Below, one piece after another: positions 6,101 to 12,047 of a stretch of 12,637 nucleotides of DNA; the first letter of the stretch is position 1, and the number at the start of each line of letters is the position of its first letter. The position numbers and the translations under genes were made by a program. The notes beneath the pieces were generated by a model that made no database searches, was not told the DNA's origin, and saw only the letters and a list, made by a program, of their open reading frames with translations. The stretch lies in assembly GCA_964623735.1 (NCBI GenBank), contig CAZUVE010000082.1, positions 1 through 12,637 on the forward strand, given 5' to 3'. This stretch comes from SW-9-67-25 sp964623735 (GTDB lineage: Archaea > Halobacteriota > Halobacteria > Halobacteriales > Haloarculaceae).

Positions 6101-7539
6101 CGGCGGTCGTCCGTGACATGACCGACCGACGGCGCCAGCAGCGCCGGACCGAGCGGTTCGTCGCGGAGTCCGAGGACGTGGTGACGGTCGTCGACGCGGA
6201 CGGGACGATCACGTACGCAAGCGGCTCTGCCAACCGTGTCCTCGGCTACGACCCCGACGACCTCGTCGGCGAGAACCTCTTCGACTATCTCCACCCGGCT
6301 GGCCGGGAAGCAGCGATGGAGACGTTCTTCAGAGGGCTCGAGGACCCCGACGCCAACTTCCAGGCCGAGTGTCGCCTCGAATCGGGCGACGGCGAGTGGC
6401 TCAACATCGAGGGTCAGTGCCGGAACATGCTGGACGACGACGCTATCGGCGGTATGCTGCTGTATCTCCGTGACGTGACCGAGCGCAAGCGGAACGCCCG
6501 GCGGTTCGAGAGTATCTTCAACCAGACGTTCCAGTTCACCGGTCTGCTGGAACCGGACGGCACGGTCGTCGAAATCAACGACGCCGCACTCGAGTTCGGC
6601 GGGATCGACCTCGACACCATCGTCGGCGAACCGTTCTCCGACGCCCGGTGGTGGACCCACTCCGAGGCGGTCGGCGACGAGGTCCGGAACGCCCTCGAGC
6701 GGGCCGCGGACGGCGAGTTCGTTCGCTACGAGACGGAGGTCCGCGGCGGTGGTGGACTCGCGACAATCGACTTCTCGGTGAAACCCGTGACCGACGAGGA
6801 CGGCGACGTGTCCCTGCTGGTCGTGGAGGGTCGCGACATTACCGCTCGACAGCAACAGCGACGCCACCTCGAGGTCATGCAGCGAGTGATGCGTCACAAT
6901 ATGCGAAATGACCTGACGAAGATGCGCGGCTGGACGCAGGTGATGTGCGAGGAGACCAGCGCCGAGAAGCGGGCCGAACAGTTCGAGACTATCGAACGGA
7001 TCCTCGACAAGTGGGAAGCGATGACCGAGAAGATGAAAGAGATACGGCAGGTCCTCCAGTCCCAGAAGGGACAGTGGGACAGAACCGACGCCGGGGCGCT
7101 GGTCGAGAACGCCGTGGCTCCGATCCGCAAGGAGCGCGCCGACGCAACGATCGTGACCGACGTGACAGACGTCGAGTCCACGCGGATGCCCACGACGCTC
7201 TCCGACGCGGTGGGTGAACTGGTAGAAAACGCGATAGACGCGCGCGAGGACGCCACAATCGAAGTCACGCTTGCCCGTCCGGAGGACGGCTGGATCGAGG
7301 TTGGCGTGAGAGACAACGGCCCGGGAATGCCGGACATGGAAGCGGACGTCCTCGAGACCGGCGAGGAGAGCCCGCTCAACCACGGGCAGGGGCTCGGCCT
7401 GTGGATGGTTCGGATGATCGTCACCCGGGCCGGGGGCGAGGTGTCGGTCGAGTCGACGGCCGACGGAACAGAGGTGTGTCTGTTGCTCCCGACCGGACGG
7501 ATTGTCGAGACAGAGGGAGCCGTCGGGACGGCGAGATGA
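3187..7539 (+). CDS. Giant soluble multi-PAS/GAF sensor histidine kinase
   Basis: A 1450-residue autophosphorylating kinase with no transmembrane segment or signal peptide, so it should sense cytoplasmic or diffusible cues. Approximate order: GAF-like (7-160), PAS (169-278), PAS (323-440), GAF (442-612), then five PAS domains (617-735, 743-853, 862-980, 987-1100, 1105-1220), and the kinase (1225-1440). Most PAS domains end in the usual D-(I/V/M)-T-(D/E/A)-R linker. The H-box is MQRVMRHNMRND with His1237; the N-box is ELVENAIDA with Asn1348; the G1 box is DNGPGMP with Asp1376; the G2 box is GQGLGLW (Gly1402, Gly1404). The kinase therefore looks intact. No LOV-type photoactive cysteine motif was seen. 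The fourth-block GAF resembles the common haloarchaeal GAF (LPKSYCKRTI, ETYIAGSV, GTLCF). The stop overlaps the next ATG (ATGA), so it is co-translated with its probable partner. Confidence 0.95.
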   Translation: MASAHSSYGPPDRLLALSAELNRARTVGTAVTRAIELVETVFDQPVASVCQYDPRNGTATTLGPSVPPSSSADSTPDRVPEWIVERHGERGDDQSGDGPPEATVDTDPWGPLQAEVLVPVGRDRVLRLGVTDPGGFDDTDVSTIEEIATNLETALARIDRRQSTAVDCDLARALFDQSDEATFVSDTDGGLVAVSQAALESTGRDREELLNSALADVYQGEAAEAVAGHLERVVSGAPEPLTTTFRRGDDADVTIELASHRVSVDGSTYIHTTARDPSTSPGAQSHSRRTGETAEGDATALRRLNELTVRAEEDVTERRKRSQWLGQFLNQGPLMFVETCQVDGEAVVETCNDRFLDRLGYDRAEVEGAPLASLYTADSTASLREEGYEAALADEFETNERTLLDTDGNRVHTLLRAVPRRDETTGTNALFVDISERKEHERRKDATVDVLERVYEVTTDPDLSFEQKVDGLLAAGSEYLDLPYAFLTQIQTGDDAPGTQTIVEARGTHELLQPGESCPLPKSYCKRTIQDPDLNTITNAARDGWAGDPAYETFGLETYIAGSVEASAGTYGTLCFASREPRAEAFTETEQSFVNLLRRWVGYELARRRTREELRQQRERLELTLSGTNTGIAEWDLETDAVNWNETLVELVNRDVDSIDGFEEAVHPDDRTRVRESLEAMVETGEPWVGEFRMVDCDGAVRWVMTRAVPTYDDEGNPKQVLATGTDITDRKREERERRRNERRYRTLAENIPNGAVLTFDADLEYDLAAGELLSAYGLDESDVSGAKVGTLFPDEAHDLVPRFRAALDGVRTDRRVELRDRTLRIHIVPVDASDVESADAYGLVLAQDVTDNARRERELFEERERFRLLTESVDEYAFLVVDEDGAIETWNKSAETTFGYDAETAVGMSMAELHPETDRESGLPERLLQQARVAGESAHEGRRVRADGSEFYADVRHAPLEADDGTFRGYAAVVRDMTDRRRQQRRTERFVAESEDVVTVVDADGTITYASGSANRVLGYDPDDLVGENLFDYLHPAGREAAMETFFRGLEDPDANFQAECRLESGDGEWLNIEGQCRNMLDDDAIGGMLLYLRDVTERKRNARRFESIFNQTFQFTGLLEPDGTVVEINDAALEFGGIDLDTIVGEPFSDARWWTHSEAVGDEVRNALERAADGEFVRYETEVRGGGGLATIDFSVKPVTDEDGDVSLLVVEGRDITARQQQRRHLEVMQRVMRHNMRNDLTKMRGWTQVMCEETSAEKRAEQFETIERILDKWEAMTEKMKEIRQVLQSQKGQWDRTDAGALVENAVAPIRKERADATIVTDVTDVESTRMPTTLSDAVGELVENAIDAREDATIEVTLARPEDGWIEVGVRDNGPGMPDMEADVLETGEESPLNHGQGLGLWMVRMIVTRAGGEVSVESTADGTEVCLLLPTGRIVETEGAVGTAR

Positions 7540-10247
7540 CGGCCGAGCAGTCGAACCCGGCCAGAGTACTCGTCGTCGAGGACGACCGTAGCCTGGCCGA
7601 GCTGTACGCCGAGTGGCTCGGGGAGACCTACGCCGTCGAGACCGCCTACCGGGGGGCCGACGCCCTCGAACAGCTGGACGAGACAGTCGACGTGGTGTTG
7701 CTGGACCGGATGATGCCCGGCCTCTCCGGGAGCGACGTGCTCGAATCAGTCCGGGAGTCCGAGGTCGACACCCGTGTGGTGATGGTGTCGGCGGTCACGC
7801 CCGACCTCGACGTCGTCCAGATGGGGTTCGACGCGTACCTCGAGAAGCCGGTCGAGGCCCCGGCACTGCGCGAGACACTCGACCGGATGCTGACCCGCGC
7901 CGAGTACGACGAGAAACTCCAGGAGCTGTTCTCGCTGATCGAGCGACAGGACACCCTCGAGGCGGTGAAAAAAGCGGAGACGCTCGAAACAAGCGAGGAG
8001 TACCGCTCGCTCACCGCGCGTCTCGAGACGGTGCAGACCGACGTCGAGTCGCTGCTGACGGAACTCCCCGACGAGGACTTCCGCGTCGCCGTCGAGCGTC
8101 TCCAGCGGACAGCCGCCGAGCGGACGAGCGAGCGGCGGTACGAGTCACTCACCGAGGACGTACTCGACAGCTCCCGGGAGGCGACGGTCGTGGTCGACGC
8201 CGACGGCTCGGTCGTGTGGGCCAACGAGGCGACGGGGACACTGCTCGGTCTCGACCGGGGTGACCTGCGTGGACGCGAGTACGCGACCACCGCCACGGAG
8301 CACCTCGAGGACGTCGAGGCCGGTGAGGAGTCGCTCGCGTCGCTGATACGGACCGGGCTGGCGAGTCACGGGGACGAACTCGACGCCACCGTTCACGTGC
8401 CCGGCGGAGACAACCGGACAGAGCGGTGGCTCGAGTACTGGAGCGCACCGATCGAGACGGGGCTGTACGCGGGCGGACGGATCGAGCACTTCCACGACAG
8501 TACCGGCCGACACAGGCGCGAACAGTACTTCCAGACGCTCCATAGCGCGTCGCGCGAACTGATGGCTGCCGAGACGGAGGCGGTCGCCGCCACTCAGGCC
8601 GTCACGACCGCGACAGCCGACCTGGATTTTCCGTACGCGGCGGTGTTCACGAGGGACGAAGGCACCGGCAATCTCGTCCCGACAGCCAGCGACACGACTG
8701 ACCCGGGGACGGACCCGTCTCTGCCGACGCTCTCGGGGAGTTCCGACCCGGTCTGGACGGCGTTCGCCGACCGGACGGAGCGCCTGGAGGCCGACACGTA
8801 CCGGGAACGCAGTGGCTCCGGCGGGTGGCTCGACGAGGCGTTCGGCGACTGGGTGCTCTGCCCGCTCGGCCGGCAGGGCGTGTTTCTCCTGGCGACGACG
8901 GACGGGACGTCACTCTCGGCCACGAAACGAAACCTCGCGCAGACGTGGGCCGCGACAACGCGACAGGCGCTCGAACAGATCGCACAGACACAGAACCTCC
9001 GGGACCGCGACCGGGAACTGGAACGGCAGAACGAACGGCTCTCCCGGCTGGACCGGATCAACCGACTCATCCGGTCTGTCAGCCCGGCGGTGGCCAGCGC
9101 GGACACCCGTGCGGAGATCGAGACCGAGGTCTGCCGGTGTCTCCTCCAAATCGGTCCGGTCACGGGCGCCTGGGTCGCGGACGTCGATCTACCGACCGAC
9201 GGGACCGTCCGCAGGGCGTCGGCGGGCGGCCTCGACGGCTACCTCTCGAAGGTCCCCCGGGCGGCCGAGACAGGCGGGACACAACCCGTCGAGGCGACGC
9301 CGGCAGTGCCGGCGAGACGGGCCTACGAAACGCGGTCGTCGGTGTCCGTGACGGATCTCGTGGCCGTCGGTTCCGGGGTGTGGTGGCGCGATCGGGGTCT
9401 GAAGCGGGGTACAAACGCCATCGTCGCGATACCGATTGTCCACGAGTCCACCCGTTTCGGTGCGATAGAGGTCCACGTCGACCGTCCCGGGGGGATGGCC
9501 GAAGAGGAGGTCGAGGCCCTCGCGGAACTCGGCGTGACCATCGGCCACGCCATCGGTGCGATCCGGCAGCGCGACGCGCTGCTGTCGGGCGGCGCGACGA
9601 GTCTCACCTTCCACGTCGAGTCGGATTCGACGCTGTCCGGACTCGTGATAGAGGTCGACGCTCCGCTCACGGTCACGGACGTCTCGCAGCAGGACGACGG
9701 GACCTGTGCGGTGTTCGTCGCGCTCGACGTCGGTACCGACCACGACCGCGACCGGATCGCAAAACGGATCAGAAACAGGACCGGCGCGTCGGTGCTCCGC
9801 AACGATACGACCGGCATGACCTGTGTCGTGACGCTGGGCGCGGAGTCGCCCATCCAGCAGATAGTCAGACACGGTGTCGCGCTCCAGCAGGTGGAGATCC
9901 GTCCCGACTCGGAGAACCTGGCTGTGACCGTGCAGTTGTCCTACGAGACTGAACTCCGGGAGTACGTGAACGCTGTCACCGGCGCTCTCGACGGAGTCGA
10001 ACTGGTCGCAAAACACCACCAGCCCGTCGACTGGCAGTCGGAGTCGAAAATCGCCACGAGCGTCGACGACCGGCTGACCGACCGACAGCGCGAAGCCCTG
10101 CAGATGGCGTTCCACGCGGGCTACTTCGACTGGCCACGGAGCGCCGACGCGGAGACTGTCGCCGCCGAAATCGGCATCGCGCAGTCGACCCTCAGCCAGC
10201 ATCTCCGAACGGCGGAGCGAAAACTGCTCGAGGAACTGTTCTCGTAG
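7536..10247 (+). CDS. Fused receiver-HalX-PAS-GAF-GAF-Bat HTH response regulator
   Basis: A 903-residue probable DNA-binding response regulator. Receiver: acidic pair Asp16-Asp17 (VVEDD), phosphoacceptor Asp57 in VVLLDRMMPGLSG, and Lys104 in LEKPVEAP. HalX helical domain, about 112-170 (RAEYDEKLQELFSLIERQDTLEAVK). PAS at 200-325, GAF at 330-485, a coiled-coil linker (RDRELERQNERLSRLDRINRL, about 490-512) and a second GAF to about 690. The bacterioopsin-activator type middle domain is at 690-840. The Bat-type HTH (HTH_10) is at 846-903: LTDRQREALQMAFHAGYFDW, then AAEIGIAQSTLSQHLRTAERKL. The start is the ATG overlapping the kinase stop; an in-frame start 135 bases earlier lies inside the kinase ATP-binding region and is rejected. 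Pairing with the kinase is inferred from the overlap. The target promoters are unknown. HalX receivers are usually stand-alone, so fusion to a Bat HTH is notable. Confidence 0.94.
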   Translation: MTAEQSNPARVLVVEDDRSLAELYAEWLGETYAVETAYRGADALEQLDETVDVVLLDRMMPGLSGSDVLESVRESEVDTRVVMVSAVTPDLDVVQMGFDAYLEKPVEAPALRETLDRMLTRAEYDEKLQELFSLIERQDTLEAVKKAETLETSEEYRSLTARLETVQTDVESLLTELPDEDFRVAVERLQRTAAERTSERRYESLTEDVLDSSREATVVVDADGSVVWANEATGTLLGLDRGDLRGREYATTATEHLEDVEAGEESLASLIRTGLASHGDELDATVHVPGGDNRTERWLEYWSAPIETGLYAGGRIEHFHDSTGRHRREQYFQTLHSASRELMAAETEAVAATQAVTTATADLDFPYAAVFTRDEGTGNLVPTASDTTDPGTDPSLPTLSGSSDPVWTAFADRTERLEADTYRERSGSGGWLDEAFGDWVLCPLGRQGVFLLATTDGTSLSATKRNLAQTWAATTRQALEQIAQTQNLRDRDRELERQNERLSRLDRINRLIRSVSPAVASADTRAEIETEVCRCLLQIGPVTGAWVADVDLPTDGTVRRASAGGLDGYLSKVPRAAETGGTQPVEATPAVPARRAYETRSSVSVTDLVAVGSGVWWRDRGLKRGTNAIVAIPIVHESTRFGAIEVHVDRPGGMAEEEVEALAELGVTIGHAIGAIRQRDALLSGGATSLTFHVESDSTLSGLVIEVDAPLTVTDVSQQDDGTCAVFVALDVGTDHDRDRIAKRIRNRTGASVLRNDTTGMTCVVTLGAESPIQQIVRHGVALQQVEIRPDSENLAVTVQLSYETELREYVNAVTGALDGVELVAKHHQPVDWQSESKIATSVDDRLTDRQREALQMAFHAGYFDWPRSADAETVAAEIGIAQSTLSQHLRTAERKLLEELFS

Positions 10248-10438
10248 ACGGCGGTCCGGGTCCCCCCGACTTCCGGGTGTGTCCCGGCGCCGGGACCCGC
10301 TGCAGGTGGTGGTTTTCGCGGTGCGGACTGTGTACCCGAGAGACACGACTGGCCGTTCCCCATACACATCGGGTCCGTTCGGCGTGTCGCGATATAGATA
10401 CCAGTGAGCGTGTTGATGGGACGGTCAAAGGACAGTGT
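10248..10438. other. Gap after the response regulator, with a 16-bp palindrome
   Basis: GTCCCGGCGCCGGGAC at 10281-10296 is a perfect self-complementary 16-mer, 33 bases after the stop. A TTTT run follows at 10313-10316, so it could contribute to transcription termination. Being a gapless GC palindrome it forms a hairpin only by opening its centre, and archaeal terminators depend mainly on T runs, so this is uncertain. A TATA-like GATATAGATA lies at 10391-10400. Confidence 0.35.
10391..10400 (+). promoter_or_regulatory. TATA-like box before the two tiny ORFs
   Basis: GATATAGATA is the best AT-rich box in this GC-rich stretch. Transcription would begin near 10424, giving a leader of about 15 bases to the ATG at 10439. 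A partial ribosome-binding sequence AAAGGA (10427-10432) lies 6 bases before that ATG. Confidence 0.4.
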
Positions 10439-10492
10439 ATGTCGACTCAGACCCGTGACCAGCGCGGATCGACCGGCCGGGGTGAGGCATGA
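10439..10492 (+). CDS. 17-residue leader-like ORF overlapping the membrane peptide gene
   Basis: It encodes MSTQTRDQRGSTGRGEA. It is polar, with no domain and no hydrophobic segment. Its TGA overlaps the next ATG (ATGA), the usual arrangement for translational coupling. AAAGGA precedes it by 6 bases. Eleven of its 16 sense codons after the start end in G or C, which is not decisive. It may be a real micro-protein, a translated leader for the 31-residue peptide, or chance. Confidence 0.3.
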   Translation: MSTQTRDQRGSTGRGEA

Positions 10493-10584
10493 GACAGATA
10501 TCCGCCCTCCGTCACGCGGCTCTCTGGACGTACGTGGTGGGGACGTTGACGCTCGTCTTCGTCATCCTCCTCCAGCTACTGTAG
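10489..10584 (+). CDS. 31-residue single-span membrane peptide
   Basis: The peptide starts MRQISALRHAALW and continues YVVGTLTLVFVILLQLL up to its stop. The basic N-terminus (Arg2, Arg8, His9) followed by about 20 hydrophobic residues predicts one transmembrane helix with the N-terminus inside and almost no C-terminal tail. About 25 of 30 codons after the start end in G or C, like the neighbouring genes. It overlaps the preceding tiny ORF by 4 bases. No family is recognised. Small one-helix proteins of this size are often accessory subunits of membrane complexes, but no such complex is encoded nearby. It is too short for usual gene-calling thresholds. Confidence 0.5.
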   Translation: MRQISALRHAALWTYVVGTLTLVFVILLQLL

Positions 10585-10666
10585 CGTACTCGGGCCGACA
10601 GACACCTCGCCGTGCCCGCCAGCACTGCCGGGCGCACACCGACGCCCACACCCTCTCGACGGTCGT

Positions 10667-10684
10667 TACCGATTCGTATCGGTA
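10667..10684. promoter_or_regulatory. Operator-like palindrome upstream of the HalOD1 gene
   Basis: TACCGATTCGTATCGGTA has 7-bp perfect arms around TCGT. It matches 17 of 18 bases of the palindrome at 2634-2651, and both copies have GTCGTTACC close by on the left side. It ends 65 bases before the ATG at 10750, close to the 74-base spacing at the other copy. The remainder of the 165-base gap (10585-10749) shows no gene and no clear TATA box. Confidence 0.55.
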
Positions 10685-10749
10685 CATTCACGCACAGGTC
10701 CAAACAGCAGAGGCACAGCAGAGATACCGGTTCCACTCCCGTATAGTAT

Positions 10750-11073
10750 ATGAGCGAACAGCAGAACCCGAGCTCGCAGGGAACAACAGGGTGGGCGACA
10801 GACACAGAACTGATCAGAGAGTTCAACCGCCCGGTCGATGTCGCAGACGCTGTCGTCTCGGCGGTGGTGGTCGCTACCGAGGAGTGGCCGGAACTTTCGG
10901 AGACGCCGCCGCTCGCGCATTTCGTCGACGTCGAGAATCTGGACGGACTGTTCAAGACGAAGGCAACGGACGACAGCGGGTGGCTCCCCTCGGCGGCCTT
11001 TCAGTTCCAGGGCTGTCAGGTGACGGTTCTGTACGGTCCGACGGTCCGCGTGATCATCAGGCGCGATTCGTGA
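10750..11073 (+). CDS. HalOD1 output-domain protein
   Basis: A 107-residue protein made almost entirely of the halobacterial output domain 1. The signature runs DVADAVVSAVVVATEEWPELSETPPLAHFVDVENLDGLFKTK (about residues 30-72), followed by the paired strands AAFQFQGCQVTVLYGPTVRVII (about 82-103). A polar tail of about 20 residues precedes it. HalOD1 is a small domain found alone or with haloarchaeal signalling proteins. It is thought to be an output module, but its biochemical activity is not established. The gene lies between the Bat-type regulator and a HalX regulator, consistent with a role in the same signalling route. The start is the ATG at 10750, in an unusually AT-rich GTATAGTATATG context with no ribosome-binding sequence. 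Confidence 0.88.
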   Translation: MSEQQNPSSQGTTGWATDTELIREFNRPVDVADAVVSAVVVATEEWPELSETPPLAHFVDVENLDGLFKTKATDDSGWLPSAAFQFQGCQVTVLYGPTVRVIIRRDS

Positions 11074-11183
11074 TGTGGAGCTACGCCGCGTCGGAGCCGT
11101 CAGCCACCTGGGGCAGTACAGCACCCGGCCAGCGACAGAACAGGAGCGCTCGCGTTCGCCGGAGGGGATCCGATGCCCGCTGA
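11073..11183 (+). CDS. Possible 36-residue linking ORF between HalOD1 and HalX genes
   Basis: Its ATG shares one base with the HalOD1 stop (TGATG), and its TGA lies 11 bases inside the following HalX gene. It therefore spans the gap exactly. The product starts MWSYAASEPSATWGS and ends in a basic RVRRRGSDAR tail, without a recognisable domain. About 26 of 35 codons end in G or C, weaker than in the neighbours. Translational coupling through it is possible, but the HalX gene has its own ribosome binding site, so this may be a chance ORF. Confidence 0.2.
   Translation: MWSYAASEPSATWGSTAPGQRQNRSARVRRRGSDAR
11161..11165 (+). promoter_or_regulatory. Ribosome binding site of the HalX regulator gene
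   Basis: GGAGG lies 7 bases before the ATG at 11173 and matches the anti-Shine-Dalgarno end of 16S rRNA. A clear site of this kind is unlike the leaderless starts of other genes here. It points to translation from within a longer transcript starting upstream of the HalOD1 gene, and it fixes this start codon. Confidence 0.65.
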
Positions 11184-11778
11184 GCCGGAACGGACACGCC
11201 TCCTCGTTGTCGAGGACGACCCGGATCTGGCGGCTCTGCGCGAGGTCCGTCTCGCCGACGAGTACGAGGTACGAACCGCACACTCCGGCAAAGCTGCGCT
11301 GGAGAGCATGGCAGACCACGGGGCGGACGTGGTGCTTCTCGACCGCCGAATGCCGGGTCTCTCCGGCGACGAGGTCGCACACCGCCTCGACGCGAACGGG
11401 CACGACGCGCAGGTGGTCATGATCACGGCCGTTTCGCCGTCCCCCGAGATAGCCGATCTGCCGATCGACGACTACCTGCTCAAGCCGGTCGACGAGGAAC
11501 AGCTACGCGCTGCCGTGGAAACGGCCGATCTCGTCAGAGCGTACGACGAGAGCGTCGCGGAGTTACTCGCCCTGACAGCCAGACGGCACGTGCTGGAGGC
11601 GCAGGCCCCCGCAGACGAACTGGAGGCGAGCGAGGCGTTCGACCGATTGACGGCTCGCGTCGCGAGTCTGCAGGACTCGGTCGACGACACGATAGAGCAA
11701 CTGCGGTGTCAGTCTGACGCGGACGTGTTCGAGAGAATCGAGAACGGGCTGACTACCCGGCGGATCGAGAGCGACTGA
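11173..11778 (+). CDS. Stand-alone receiver-HalX response regulator
   Basis: A 201-residue cytoplasmic response regulator without a DNA-binding domain. The receiver has Asp15-Asp16 (VVEDD), phosphoacceptor Asp57 (VVLLDRRMPGLSG), the ITAVSP switch segment and Lys104 (LLKPVDEE). The HalX helical domain follows at about 118-175 (VRAYDESVAELLALTARRHVLEA, then ASEAFDRLTARVASLQ). The tail is acidic. The phosphoacceptor and the lysine have exactly the same numbers as in the 903-residue regulator, so the two receivers are close in layout and could both take phosphate from the kinase at 3187-7539 (inference). The gene follows the HalOD1 gene after 99 bases and probably shares its transcript. An 80-bp inverted repeat begins 14 bases after its stop. 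Confidence 0.93.
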   Translation: MPAEPERTRLLVVEDDPDLAALREVRLADEYEVRTAHSGKAALESMADHGADVVLLDRRMPGLSGDEVAHRLDANGHDAQVVMITAVSPSPEIADLPIDDYLLKPVDEEQLRAAVETADLVRAYDESVAELLALTARRHVLEAQAPADELEASEAFDRLTARVASLQDSVDDTIEQLRCQSDADVFERIENGLTTRRIESD

Positions 11779-11792
11779 TAGGGTCGGTCGTA

Positions 11793-11872
11793 ATACTGCC
11801 GGCTGTAAGTCTGTAAAGAATTTCGCGACCCAGGGATCGCGGAGAGCTTAAAACAGTTACAGCCAGCAGTAT
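11793..11872. repeat. 80-bp inverted-repeat element with 16-bp arms
   Basis: The arms ATACTGCCGGCTGTAA (11793-11808) and TTACAGCCAGCAGTAT (11857-11872) pair at 15 of 16 positions. The 48-base centre holds a smaller hairpin, CGCGA...TCGCG (11824-11841). Total length, arm length and centre length are the same as in the element at 624-703, although the sequences differ. It lies directly downstream of the HalX gene, so folding in the 3' end of that mRNA or a terminator role is possible. Confidence 0.65.
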
Positions 11873-11881
11873 AACCCATCT

Positions 11882-11924
11882 CCGGATCGACCGCACAGGT
11901 GCGGACCGGTACACAGGGACAGCA
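11882..11924 (+). repeat. Dispersed hairpin repeat, copy C
   Basis: CCGGATCGACCGCAC (11882-11896) is identical to copy A. The apex CCGCAC-AG-GTGCGG is compact, and the tail ACACAGGGACAGCA (11911-11924) is identical to copy A. The left outer arm present in copies A and B is missing or diverged, and the 80-bp element ends 9 bases before. It lies between the HalX and mutS genes. Confidence 0.65.
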
Positions 11925-12015
11925 ATCACTGTCAGAACCTGCGCGCTGGGCGAAAGAGCACGACAGCGACGGGAGGTCGGGTTCGCGGTGTCTCTCGTCG
12001 TGCCGGGACCCACAG

Positions 12016-12025
12016 CGTTTTATTC
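12016..12025 (+). promoter_or_regulatory. TATA-like box of the mutS gene
   Basis: CGTTTTATTC, with TTTTAT centred about 27 bases before the ATG at 12048. It is the standard layout of a haloarchaeal leaderless promoter and shows that mutS has its own promoter, separate from the signalling genes. Confidence 0.6.
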
Positions 12026-12047
12026 CGGGAGAGACCCAGAGGAGTGT

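Noticed and set aside
7401..7535. Possible 45-residue N-terminal extension of the HalX-Bat regulator
   Set aside because: It overlaps the kinase's ATP-binding region, its translation is Arg- and Asp-rich and unlike a receiver, and the receiver fold begins correctly after the ATG at 7536.
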